Source of the DNA: JBBDMU01 sp040878115
Lineage (GTDB): Bacteria > Bacteroidota > Rhodothermia > Balneolales > Natronogracilivirgulaceae
DNA length: 13,244 nt
Assembly (NCBI GenBank): GCA_040878115.1
Contig: JBBDMV010000134.1
Span: 1 to 13,244, forward strand
Reading direction: 5' to 3'
The notes under the pieces are model-generated. The model saw only the letters and a program-made list of their open reading frames with translations, was not told the origin of the DNA and searched no databases. Within the stretch, counting starts at the first letter, position 1; the number at the start of each line of letters is the position of its first letter. This document shows positions 1 to 5,873 of this stretch, in pieces. A program made the translations under genes and the position numbers.

Positions 1-6
1 TAAAGG

Positions 7-244
7 TTAATAATTAAGGTTGACTAAAATGTATTTATACTTTTGATACAGCCCCGACACAGGCAAGACACGTTCATCATAGTCGATGTTATGTTTTTCA
101 AGCAGTTCCTGGTATTCTTGTTTAAACGATTTTTTTGATGATGTTTTTCCTGATCGGCAATTTTAGCCTTTTTTTTAAATACAGTATCCGGTCCCTGATA
201 CTGAAAACCAAATGCAGATGAATGCGGTATAAAGATTGTGGCAT
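7..244 (-). pseudogene. IS200-like (REP-associated tyrosine) transposase remnant
   Basis: The minus strand starts with MPQSLYRIHLHLVFSIRDR, which matches the N-terminus typical of IS200-like Y1 transposases. About 20 residues in, the sequence jumps to the C-terminal part of the same family. This part reads IADQEKHHQK in one frame, then after an A-run continues in another frame with SFKQEYQELLEKHNIDYDER and ends VNLNY before a TAA at 7-9. The complete family is about 150 residues, so the central section with the HuH metal site and catalytic tyrosine is deleted. At least one frameshift follows at the A7 run near 131-140. The remnant cannot encode a functional enzyme. It lies directly downstream of the hairpin cluster at 293-376, as expected for the 5' side of such an element. 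The family call rests on recalled motifs, not a search. Confidence 0.72.
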
Positions 245-292
245 CATAAAATGAAGGTTAACGCAATCCTTTATAGGCCCATTTACTGTGCC

Positions 293-376
293 GCCCCTGC
301 AGGGCTTTTGTATTTTCATTTCAGCCCCAGGGTTGACACCCTGGGCTAGGTTCTGCCGCCTCGTTGAGGCTTGGCA
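293..376 (-). repeat. Three-hairpin 5' end of the IS200-like element
   Basis: Three inverted repeats lie in a row just upstream of the transposase remnant. The first is GCCC/GGGC at 293-296 and 302-305, centred on a perfect 10-bp palindrome at 295-304. The second has an 11-nt and a 10-nt arm at 323-333 and 338-347 with a four-base loop and one bulged C. The third is a two-step hairpin, TGCC+GCCTC at 354-362 pairing with GAGGC at 366-370 and GGCA at 373-376 around a GTT loop. I know this layout (GC-rich short hairpins spaced by AT-rich linkers, then the MPQSL transposase) from IS200-like elements of Bacteroidota and Rhodothermota. Such transposases recognise folded single-stranded DNA. The outer edge of the element is probably near 376, where the disrupted gene begins. 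Confidence 0.6.
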
Positions 377-471
377 TAAATCAAATAAGCATAACCTCCT
401 ACAACAAGATATTTAACCTTGTGTTTGTTTAACAATTCGAATAACTCTTCGAAGTCTGGGGAGGTTTGCAT
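346..471 (-). pseudogene. Truncated nucleotidyltransferase-fold gene (5' fragment)
   Basis: An ATG at 469-471 opens a 41-codon reading frame that starts MQTSPDFEELFELLNKHKVK and continues YLVVGGYAYLIY before running into the hairpin repeat and stopping at TAG (346-348). The leading helix and the hydrophobic strand plus GGYA match the start of minimal nucleotidyltransferase / AbiEii-like or DUF6036-like proteins. In those, GG is followed some 15 residues later by a D-x-D metal site. Here the D-x-D and everything after it are missing, and the last 8 or so codons (AKPQRGGRT) probably come from the repeat. The gene overlaps the end of the upstream 69-residue ORF by 59 bases in a different frame. 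The likely cause is insertion of the IS200-like element or a rearrangement mediated by it. Family assignment is from the short motif only. Confidence 0.6.
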
Positions 472-622
472 CCTGCTGATTCGAATGAAGATTTAGTTTA
501 TGAGCCTGAACACGCAGAGCTTCTACAACGGATATTTTATATTCCGGTGTTTGCCGATCCCAGAATGACTGATCATCATCGTCCTGCTTCTGATCTTTAA
601 GATGATATTTTTTTACCTGCAT
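413..622 (-). CDS. Small conserved-looking protein paired with the nucleotidyltransferase
   Basis: This 69-residue protein is charged and has no signal peptide or membrane segment. The N-terminal third is rich in K, D and Q (KDQKQDDDDQSFWDRQTPEYK). A predicted helix follows (ISVVEALRVQAHKL), and then a basic tail (LPRLRRVIRIVKQTQG). I recall proteins with a FWDRQTPEYK-type core and a basic RVIRIVK end preceding nucleotidyltransferase genes. The arrangement here fits, because the truncated nucleotidyltransferase starts inside its last 59 bases. A role as the partner or antitoxin-like half of a two-gene module is an inference, and no biochemical function can be read from the sequence. The start is the ATG at 620-622; no strong ribosome binding site is visible. 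It appears intact although its partner is broken. Confidence 0.6.
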   Translation of the reverse strand: MQVKKYHLKDQKQDDDDQSFWDRQTPEYKISVVEALRVQAHKLNLHSNQQDANLPRLRRVIRIVKQTQG

Positions 623-696
623 ATACTTAATCGTTATGTAGAATAATAACAGTTTTTAGCATGTATTTCCATCAGAAACTATTTAAATAAAACTTA

Positions 697-1332
697 TCAT
701 ATTTTAACAAATGGATTACTCCCCTTCTCATGCCCTACCGTCGTTTCCGGACCGTGACCAGGCAGTACTCTCGTTTTATCAGGCAAAGTGTAAATATTTT
801 CACGGATAGATTTTTCCAGAACATCAAAGTTGCCTTTGTAGAGATCTGTGCGGCCTATGCTTTCACGGAACAATGTATCTCCGGCTATCAAAATATTCGC
901 CTTTTTTATATGATAAGAAAGGTGACCGGGTGCATGGCCGGGGGTGAACAGGATATCAAACGTAAAAGGGCCGATTTCCCAGTCTTTCTGTGCTTCAAGA
1001 TTAAGTGGCGTGAAGTCAAAAGGTTTTACCTCCAGACCGAACATAGCTGATGTAGCCACAAAATTTTCCCATAGGTAAAGGTCTTCGTGATTCAAATACA
1101 CCGGAACATCGTAGCGATCCAGAATTTTTTGTAATCCCAGGACATGATCGGTATGCGCATGGGTGAGGACTACGGCAATCAATTCGGCATTCCATTTTTT
1201 AAGGATTTCTATGAAACGACTGACTTCCGTTGCGTTAAAAAAACCAGGGTCAAAAATAATAGCCTTATCATCTTTACCTAACAAATAGGTGTTTTCCTGA
1301 AAGGGGTTTACGGTGAAGGATTTGAGTTTCAT
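697..1332 (-). CDS. MBL-fold metallo-hydrolase, glyoxalase II-like
   Basis: A 211-residue cytoplasmic metallo-beta-lactamase-fold hydrolase of the short YcbL/GloB-like type. The full set of dinuclear metal ligands is visible: THAHTDH (H58, H60, D62, H63), H133 in PGHAPGH, D152 in GDTLF, and H193 in LPGHGP. The start (MKLKSFTVNPFQENTYLL) and end (SNPFV) are typical of this subfamily. Members hydrolyse thioesters such as S-lactoylglutathione, but the natural substrate cannot be settled here, because it lacks the C-terminal substrate-binding domain of full-length glyoxalase II (about 250 residues). Its ATG at 1330-1332 overlaps the stop of the upstream MFS gene in an ATGA, so it is probably translated by coupling as the last gene of the minus-strand string. 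Confidence 0.9.
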   Translation of the reverse strand: MKLKSFTVNPFQENTYLLGKDDKAIIFDPGFFNATEVSRFIEILKKWNAELIAVVLTHAHTDHVLGLQKILDRYDVPVYLNHEDLYLWENFVATSAMFGLEVKPFDFTPLNLEAQKDWEIGPFTFDILFTPGHAPGHLSYHIKKANILIAGDTLFRESIGRTDLYKGNFDVLEKSIRENIYTLPDKTRVLPGHGPETTVGHEKGSNPFVKI

Positions 1333-2633
1333 TGATCAGATAAGAATTTTGCGGTGTTGTTTTTTAAAACTGGAGCATCCATTGTTTCCTGCTTTTCCTT
1401 CTGCCAAAATCGCTCTTTTCTGGAAATGGTGAGAAGCCAGGCCGCTCCGGTAAGTATCAAAAGAAAGGAAAAGATAAACATTAGCTCTCTGAGTGTCAGC
1501 AAATTATAATCCAGCAGAAGTGACGAGGCTAAAACCGAGATGGATTGGGTAATGGTGAAGAACAGCCACTCTGAGCTAAAAACACGCCCCCGTAATTCAT
1601 CCGGAGAACGTTTCTGCAGCAATACCGTGCTCATGACCCAATTGGCACCGGATCCGCAATGGGCAAGGGCCACGAAAATGACCATCACCCAGAGGTTGTC
1701 GGTCTGGCCCACGATTAGATAACATGTTCCTGTGGTGATCATAGCCACGCCCATTGTTGTTATCCATTGCCGATCATCTTTGATAAACCTTCTTACGAGC
1801 ACCGGACCAATAGCTGTTCCAAGACCGCGACTTGCATACAGCAGTCCCAAACCTACTGTTCCCATTACCAATACCTCTTCAGAAATTAGGATGAGCATGT
1901 AAACCAGCCCACCAAGGATGAAAGAAATCGTCCCTTTGGCTAAAGCAGGGCGAAGAATATGACCTGTGCTAAACAGGTAACGAAATCCATCCATTATGCC
2001 GGTCAGGGGATTTTTCAATGAATCTAACAGCTTTTTATCGCGAATATGTGGGATATCAGCCTTAAAGATAAACCAGGTAGAACCAATGTAACTAACTGCA
2101 TTAAGGATAAAAACAACATCCGTACCCAAATAAGCCGTTGCCAATCCGCCTATGCCCATCCCTGTAGTAAAAATTATGCTCCAGGACATGGTGGAAACCA
2201 CGTTGGCCAGCATGAGTTCCTCACCCGTGGTGATGTTGGGGATGGATGATTGTTTAGCAGGTTCAAAAACGGCACTAAGCATCATTTGTGCTGCTGTTAG
2301 AATATAAACCAGCCATAAAAGATCAGCACTGGTGACCAACAAAAAACCCAATACAATGAAACCGCGCCCAAAGTCGCATAGAATTAGAAGAGTCCGTCGG
2401 TCAAATCTATCGGCAATATAACCGGCCAGAGGTGAGAAAACTGCAACACTCATGAACTTGATCACAAGGATCAGCCCAAGTAGAAACTCCGAATCGGAAT
2501 ACCTCAGGATCAACGTGTATACAGCCAAAATACCGAACCAATCTCCAAAGTTGGATATAACCTGGCTTAACCACAGCCCGCGAAAATTACGGTTATGTTT
2601 TAAAAGCTGTAAATATGGCCGCAATTTATTCAT
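1329..2633 (-). CDS. MFS transporter (MFS_3 / EntS-like exporter)
   Basis: A 434-residue inner-membrane protein with the hydrophobic periodicity of a 12-helix major facilitator. The first helix begins around residue 18. The loop between helices 2 and 3 carries the MFS motif A variant GYIADRFDRR at 71-80. A second-half equivalent is GRVFSSEWLFF near 350. The opening LLKHNRNFRGLWLSQVISNFGDW is typical of the MFS_3 group, which includes the enterobactin exporter EntS and many proton-driven drug or metabolite exporters. The substrate cannot be deduced. It starts 12 bases after the dUTPase gene and ends in the 4-base overlap with the MBL hydrolase, so all three are probably co-transcribed. The C-terminal 25 residues are hydrophilic and look cytoplasmic. 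Confidence 0.88.
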   Translation of the reverse strand: MNKLRPYLQLLKHNRNFRGLWLSQVISNFGDWFGILAVYTLILRYSDSEFLLGLILVIKFMSVAVFSPLAGYIADRFDRRTLLILCDFGRGFIVLGFLLVTSADLLWLVYILTAAQMMLSAVFEPAKQSSIPNITTGEELMLANVVSTMSWSIIFTTGMGIGGLATAYLGTDVVFILNAVSYIGSTWFIFKADIPHIRDKKLLDSLKNPLTGIMDGFRYLFSTGHILRPALAKGTISFILGGLVYMLILISEEVLVMGTVGLGLLYASRGLGTAIGPVLVRRFIKDDRQWITTMGVAMITTGTCYLIVGQTDNLWVMVIFVALAHCGSGANWVMSTVLLQKRSPDELRGRVFSSEWLFFTITQSISVLASSLLLDYNLLTLRELMFIFSFLLILTGAAWLLTISRKERFWQKEKQETMDAPVLKNNTAKFLSDQ

Positions 2634-2645
2634 AAGCGAATCAGG

Positions 2646-3086
2646 CTATTTTTCTCCGGTGCTGCCAAAGCCTCCCTCACCTCGTATCGTGACAGGCAGT
2701 TCTTCAGTTTGCTCAATTTGCAATTGAGTAACCGGAGCAATGACCATTTGTGCAATACGATCGCCATGATTAATTGTAAATGACTCCTGACCATGATTAA
2801 TAGCTAATACCTTAACTTCTCCCCTGTAATCCGCGTCGATAGTCCCCGGAGAATTCAACATAGTAATGCCGTGCTTGTATGCCAGACCGCTTCTTGGCCG
2901 TATTTGCGCTTCGTAGCCTTCAGGCATCGCCATTTGGAAACCTGTGGGAAGTAACATCCGTTCACCCGGTTTTAGTATTACCGTTTTTTGCACCGCAGCC
3001 CGGACATCCATCCCGGAAGCATAAGCCGATTCATAAGATGGCAGTTGAAGGTCATTACCATGGGGTAATTTTTTTATTTGTAGCAA
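2646..3086 (-). CDS. dut: Deoxyuridine 5'-triphosphate nucleotidohydrolase (dUTPase)
   Basis: This enzyme hydrolyses dUTP to dUMP and pyrophosphate, keeping uracil out of DNA and supplying dUMP for thymidylate synthesis. At 146 residues it has the normal length of the homotrimeric family. All five motifs are present in order: motif 1 ASGMDVRA (23-30), motif 2 RPRSGLAY (63-70), motif 3 GTIDADYRG (81-89) with the catalytic Asp at 84, motif 4 GDRIAQMVI (108-116), and motif 5 RGEGGFGSTG (135-144). Motif 5 supplies the C-terminal arm that closes over the substrate. It is cytoplasmic. The MFS gene follows after 12 bases. Upstream, a 68-base gap containing a TTTCTAG-type repeat separates it from the DUF3108 gene. 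There is nothing unusual in the protein. Confidence 0.97.
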   Translation of the reverse strand: MLQIKKLPHGNDLQLPSYESAYASGMDVRAAVQKTVILKPGERMLLPTGFQMAMPEGYEAQIRPRSGLAYKHGITMLNSPGTIDADYRGEVKVLAINHGQESFTINHGDRIAQMVIAPVTQLQIEQTEELPVTIRGEGGFGSTGEK

Positions 3087-3087
3087 G

Positions 3088-3152
3088 GTTAGTTTCTAGT
3101 TTCTAGTTTTTAGTTTGGAGTTTTTGGTTTCTGGTTTGCTCATTATTGTTGG
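3088..3152. repeat. Degenerate AGTTTCT-type tandem tract
   Basis: The gap between the DUF3108 gene and dut is filled by repeated, imperfect heptamer-like units on the plus strand: TAGTTTC, TAGTTTC, TAGTTTT, TAGTTTGGAG, TTTTTGG, TTTCTGG. The tract is T/G-rich and nearly free of other sequence. I recall similar short tandem tracts in intergenic gaps of Bacteroidota genomes. No function is evident, but as transcribed (minus strand) it forms an A-rich leader directly ahead of the dut start codon at 3086 and may act as a spacer there. Confidence 0.55.
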
Positions 3153-3154
3153 TC

Positions 3155-3961
3155 TCAGTTGTTTTTCACTTCATAGTCTATTAATCGTACTCTTACGTTT
3201 CCGACCCATACGCGAACTCTGGCTTCCAGGGGTATTCTAAGATCATCAGCCATAAAAATAGCATCTATACTCCCGCTGAATCCGAAAGGGCCATTTACAT
3301 CCGCGTTTCCACGAGTTCTTACGGCTTTAACGTCTCCATCAGGAAATGCTTCGGAGCTGTAATTTTCTATCTGGCTGTAATTTTCAAGTTCCACGTTCCC
3401 TTTCTCATGGTTGATGTAAATAGGATAATTTACTTTGCGGTCAGTGCCGGCATGCAATCTGGAAAAATAAAAAAAAGAGGGGCCGCTGTCTGCAAGTGTT
3501 AAAAGCTCCAGAGTGTCTACGGCTTCACCTTCTTCAAAGGTGTAGAGTTTTTGGGCCGGGTAATCATAATCATAGAGTGTTTCTTCAAATATATTATCGT
3601 GAACGCTATCTGTCCAGAATTTCATCCCATAAAACGTGGTGTCATTGTGGGCCATAATGGCATGATAATTACGCTCTTTATAACCCACCAGGGGAATACC
3701 CTGATTGGATTTAATTTTGATGAACAGATAATGCGCAGGTTGACCGAGATAGGTTGTATCCTTCAGTGTCTCAATAGTTATCGTGCCCAGATTAAAAAAC
3801 CCATAGCGTACTTCGTAGGTAAATTTTTCACGAACGGATAAAATATCATTGACTGTGGGTGGTGGCCCTAAGTCCTGGGATGAATGCTTATCAGCGGGAA
3901 GTTGTGACGAAAAAGCAAAAACGCAGCCGAGATACATGGACAAAACAAGAAAAGTTTTCAT
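3155..3961 (-). CDS. Secreted DUF3108 domain protein
   Basis: A 268-residue exported protein. Residues 1-20 form a signal peptide (MKTFLVLSMYLGCVFAFSSQ), probably cut near the AFSS stretch. The Cys at 13 sits inside the hydrophobic core and does not make a convincing lipobox. From about residue 46 the sequence reads EKFTYEVRYGFFNLGTITIE, the typical opening of DUF3108, followed by alternating beta-strand-like segments to the end (VRVWVGNVRVRLIDYEVKNN). The family is predicted to form a periplasmic or outer-membrane-associated beta-rich fold; its function is not established. The start overlaps the stop of the upstream Spx/ArsC-like gene by four bases, implying translational coupling. A signal peptide this short and without N-terminal arginines is common in the group. 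Confidence 0.82.
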   Translation of the reverse strand: MKTFLVLSMYLGCVFAFSSQLPADKHSSQDLGPPPTVNDILSVREKFTYEVRYGFFNLGTITIETLKDTTYLGQPAHYLFIKIKSNQGIPLVGYKERNYHAIMAHNDTTFYGMKFWTDSVHDNIFEETLYDYDYPAQKLYTFEEGEAVDTLELLTLADSGPSFFYFSRLHAGTDRKVNYPIYINHEKGNVELENYSQIENYSSEAFPDGDVKAVRTRGNADVNGPFGFSGSIDAIFMADDLRIPLEARVRVWVGNVRVRLIDYEVKNN

Positions 3962-4308
3962 ATATCATCTTCTACAAAAGTTACCACGGCATCTTCATCG
4001 AAACCAAGCAATACGGCTTCATCTTTTTTGAAAACCGGGCGCTTTATCATAGTTTGCTTTTCCAGAAGTACTTCAAACAGGTCATTGTCGTTTAGGTTCT
4101 TGTCGGCAAGGCCCAGTGTTTTCCATGTGCGGCCACGTTTGTTGACCATTGCGTCAAGACCTAATTTTTTCACTAAATCGGCCAGTTCATTTGGGTTAAG
4201 AGGTTTGGTTTTAACGTCTCTGAAACTATATTCAATTTTATTTTTCTCTAACCAGGCCCTGGCTTTCTTAATGGTGTCGCAATTTTTAATCCCTATAACT
4301 TCAAGCAT
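3958..4308 (-). CDS. Spx/ArsC-like (YffB-type) thioredoxin-fold protein
   Basis: A 116-residue cytoplasmic protein with the arsenate-reductase-like thioredoxin fold. The N-terminus MLEVIGIKNCDTIKKARAWL holds the single conserved Cys at 10 within NCDT, and IKRPV at 88-92 supplies the conserved Arg-Pro. Position 13 is Ile rather than Cys, so the CxxC redox switch of Firmicutes Spx is absent. The IKNCDT signature points to the YffB-type group, whose biochemical role is poorly defined (arsenate reductase activity is generally not shown). Annotation pipelines usually call these Spx/MgsR- or ArsC-family proteins. It is the first gene of the minus-strand string and overlaps the DUF3108 start by four bases. 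Confidence 0.85.
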   Translation of the reverse strand: MLEVIGIKNCDTIKKARAWLEKNKIEYSFRDVKTKPLNPNELADLVKKLGLDAMVNKRGRTWKTLGLADKNLNDNDLFEVLLEKQTMIKRPVFKKDEAVLLGFDEDAVVTFVEDDI

Positions 4309-4318
4309 CTATATCCAT

Positions 4319-4347
4319 TTTAATTCATAATTTGGCAGTCTTGTCAA
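4319..4347 (-). promoter_or_regulatory. Candidate promoter for the minus-strand gene string
   Basis: On the minus strand, TTGACA (4347-4342) and ATTAAA (4324-4319) are separated by exactly 17 bases, the spacing of a sigma-70 type -35/-10 pair. The first gene starts only 11 bases further on, so a transcript from here would have almost no leader. Bacteroidota primary promoters often follow a different consensus (TTTG/TAnnTTTG), so this match may be fortuitous. Confidence 0.3.
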
Positions 4348-4423
4348 CTTACAGCATTACGCAAGAAAAAACTTACTTCCAGGTTTATTATTTTATGTTT
4401 CACCTGCTCTATATAAATTCTTA

Positions 4424-4957
4424 ATGATCTACATTTTATCACGGTCTGGCTTATTGTTTCTTGGCATGATTATCCTTTTGTCAACCTCATTGTGGGGAGG
4501 ATGCAGCCGAAACGAAGAGCAGGACCAGTTCGAAAGAGAGGCCTTCCGGACCTCGGAAGGTTACACGAAAACTAATTCGTTAGGTGAGATTGTTGGTTCT
4601 GAAGATCCTGGCGACTGGAGAGTCTCCCCTATATTTGAGGGCTATGTAAATGTACATATACGAGCTCATCCAAATCCAGTTGTAATAGGAGATATTGTTA
4701 GAATCGAACTTGAGTTATTAGGTGTTGATTTCATTAATAATTTGACTGTTAAAACATATACCGACAACAACTTTAACTTCCCTCAGGAGCTGTATTATTA
4801 CGAGAACTCATCTCAGCACGGATTCATCAACATGTCTTTCGATCCAATTTTACTGAGTCCGAGCAACGTGGCCTCTGAGGCACGTGGTTTACACCGTGTG
4901 TTTATTTTCGACCAAAACGAGGACCTGATAACCTATGGGGATATTAAGGTTGAGTAA
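4424..4957 (+). CDS. Putative lipoprotein of unknown function
   Basis: A 177-residue exported protein I do not recognise. Residues 5-26 are hydrophobic (a signal peptide) and end in LWGGC with Cys at 27. The position fits a lipoprotein attachment cysteine, although the residue at -3 is Trp, which departs from the usual L/A/S. After a charged linker (RNEEQDQFERE) the mature part contains WRVSPIFEGYVNVHIRAHPN followed by PVVIGDIVRIELELL. This PNPV...GD.V...L pattern is common in Ig-like or beta-sandwich domains of envelope proteins. The C-terminus (RVFIFDQNEDLITYGDIKVE) is also strand-like. The gene is divergent from the Spx-like gene, with a 115-bp shared upstream region, and is followed by a repeat-bounded 149-bp gap. 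A surface or periplasmic location is likely; no role can be assigned. Confidence 0.68.
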   Translation: MIYILSRSGLLFLGMIILLSTSLWGGCSRNEEQDQFEREAFRTSEGYTKTNSLGEIVGSEDPGDWRVSPIFEGYVNVHIRAHPNPVVIGDIVRIELELLGVDFINNLTVKTYTDNNFNFPQELYYYENSSQHGFINMSFDPILLSPSNVASEARGLHRVFIFDQNEDLITYGDIKVE

Positions 4958-4960
4958 AGG

Positions 4961-5094
4961 GTTAACCACAAAGGGCACGAAGAAACAAGGAGAAGCGTAG
5001 AATTAATGATTTGTACAGATATTGCAGGCATAATTGAGTGGCCTTTTCGAAATAAACTCAGTAATACTTAAACTTTGCGTACTTTGCGGTTAAC
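4961..5094. repeat. Inverted-repeat-bounded intergenic unit (AACCACAAAG family)
   Basis: The gap after the lipoprotein gene is bounded by two inverted, imperfect copies of a 25-base sequence at 4961-4985 and 5070-5094. The outer seven bases are identical (GTTAACC and its complement), followed after one mismatch by CAAAG/CTTTG and a looser ACGAAG/CGCAAAG portion. About 84 bases lie between them, including a weak TGAGT/ACTCA stem. I recall AACCACAAAGGGCACGAAG-type sequences as frequent intergenic repeats in many environmental bacteria, including Bacteroidota. The paired inverted arrangement resembles a small non-autonomous element. No open reading frame or transposase is associated with it. Confidence 0.55.
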
Positions 5095-5106
5095 AACAAT
5101 TTATAC

Positions 5107-5367
5107 ATGAGAAAAATTACCAAATCTGAAGTCCAAATACTGGAACAGCTCGTTTTCGACGAAACCTTCGAAACAGTACAGAAGGAGATCGGCCTTCAGT
5201 TCGGTGAACTACGGGATGACTTGACCAAACTACTCAATGATGGTTTCATTGAAGTTACCAATACAGACAAGCAACGAATTACGTATTTTGACGCTGACAG
5301 GCCGCAGCTTTTTTCATATCGTGCTACACGGTCTGGCTTAAATGCTTTAAAAATGAACCGTGTATGA
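5107..5367 (+). CDS. Small winged-helix-like protein
   Basis: An 86-residue protein without signal peptide or membrane segment. The helix pattern SEVQILEQLVFD (7-18), TFETVQKEIG (20-29) and GELRDDLTKLLNDGFIEV (33-50), followed by a strand-rich stretch (QRITYFDADRPQLFSYRATR), fits a winged helix-turn-helix fold such as MarR-like or PF-type small regulators. The motif evidence is structural only; DNA binding is an inference. Its last four bases overlap the start of the biotin carrier gene (ATGA at 5364-5367), so the two are probably translated together. One possibility is local control of the downstream carboxylase subunit, another a non-DNA-binding wHTH adaptor. No recognisable Shine-Dalgarno precedes the ATG. 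Confidence 0.6.
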   Translation: MRKITKSEVQILEQLVFDETFETVQKEIGLQFGELRDDLTKLLNDGFIEVTNTDKQRITYFDADRPQLFSYRATRSGLNALKMNRV

Positions 5368-5873
5368 AGTTTGAAGCTACTGTAAAAGATAAAACCTACA
5401 ATCTTGAATTTGATGAAGAAATCACAAACGTTGATGTTAACGGTACCCTGCGTAGCTTTAAGTTCCAGAAACTTTCAGATAACAGGTATTTATTAAGGCT
5501 CGGCAAAAAAACCTACATCCTGGATAATATATCAAAATCAGGCAGCTCGTTTAACTTTACGGTAAACAGCCAATGGGCCAACGTTGAAGTCAAAGATGAA
5601 CAGGCAATTTTACTGGACAAAATGGGTTTTCAAAATACCCTGGCAACCAGCGAGGGTAACCTTACAGCCCCCATGCCCGGAAAAATTCTGAACATATTAG
5701 TACATATAGGTGACCAGGTAAAACAGGGTGATCCGCTCATCATCCTTGAAGCCATGAAAATGGAAAATGAGCTCAAAGCCCCCGTTGACGGGACCATTTC
5801 TGCCATCCAGGTCGAAAAAGGGACGTCCGTCGATAAAAAAGCAATTCTAATCGAAATAAAAGCAATTGGATAA
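5364..5873 (+). CDS. Biotin carboxyl carrier protein (acyl-CoA carboxylase subunit)
   Basis: A 169-residue biotin/lipoyl-attachment protein. The C-terminal half is a biotinyl domain opening with APMPGKILNILV (about 102-113) and carrying the biotinylation site EAMKME, with Lys132 as the attachment residue, then APVDGTI and a terminal strand (KKAILIEI). The N-terminal 95 residues are beta-rich and have the form seen in the small biotin subunits of Bacteroidota-type acetyl-/propionyl-CoA carboxylases and methylmalonyl-CoA decarboxylases. It carries carboxybiotin between a biotin carboxylase and a carboxyltransferase. Neither partner gene is in the window, so the exact acyl-CoA is unknown. It overlaps its upstream neighbour by four bases and murA by eight. 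Confidence 0.9.
   Translation: MKFEATVKDKTYNLEFDEEITNVDVNGTLRSFKFQKLSDNRYLLRLGKKTYILDNISKSGSSFNFTVNSQWANVEVKDEQAILLDKMGFQNTLATSEGNLTAPMPGKILNILVHIGDQVKQGDPLIILEAMKMENELKAPVDGTISAIQVEKGTSVDKKAILIEIKAIG

Noticed and set aside
730..1050. 106-codon plus-strand frame opposite the MBL hydrolase
   Set aside because: The minus-strand frame carries all metal-binding motifs; this one has no family features.
2879..3106. 75-codon plus-strand frame opposite dut
   Set aside because: It is antisense to the conserved dUTPase motifs and has no plausible domain.
3897..3961. Lipobox in the DUF3108 protein (YLGC at residues 10-13)
   Set aside because: The cysteine is in the middle of the hydrophobic core only 13 residues from the start and is followed by more hydrophobic residues, so a standard signal peptide is more likely.
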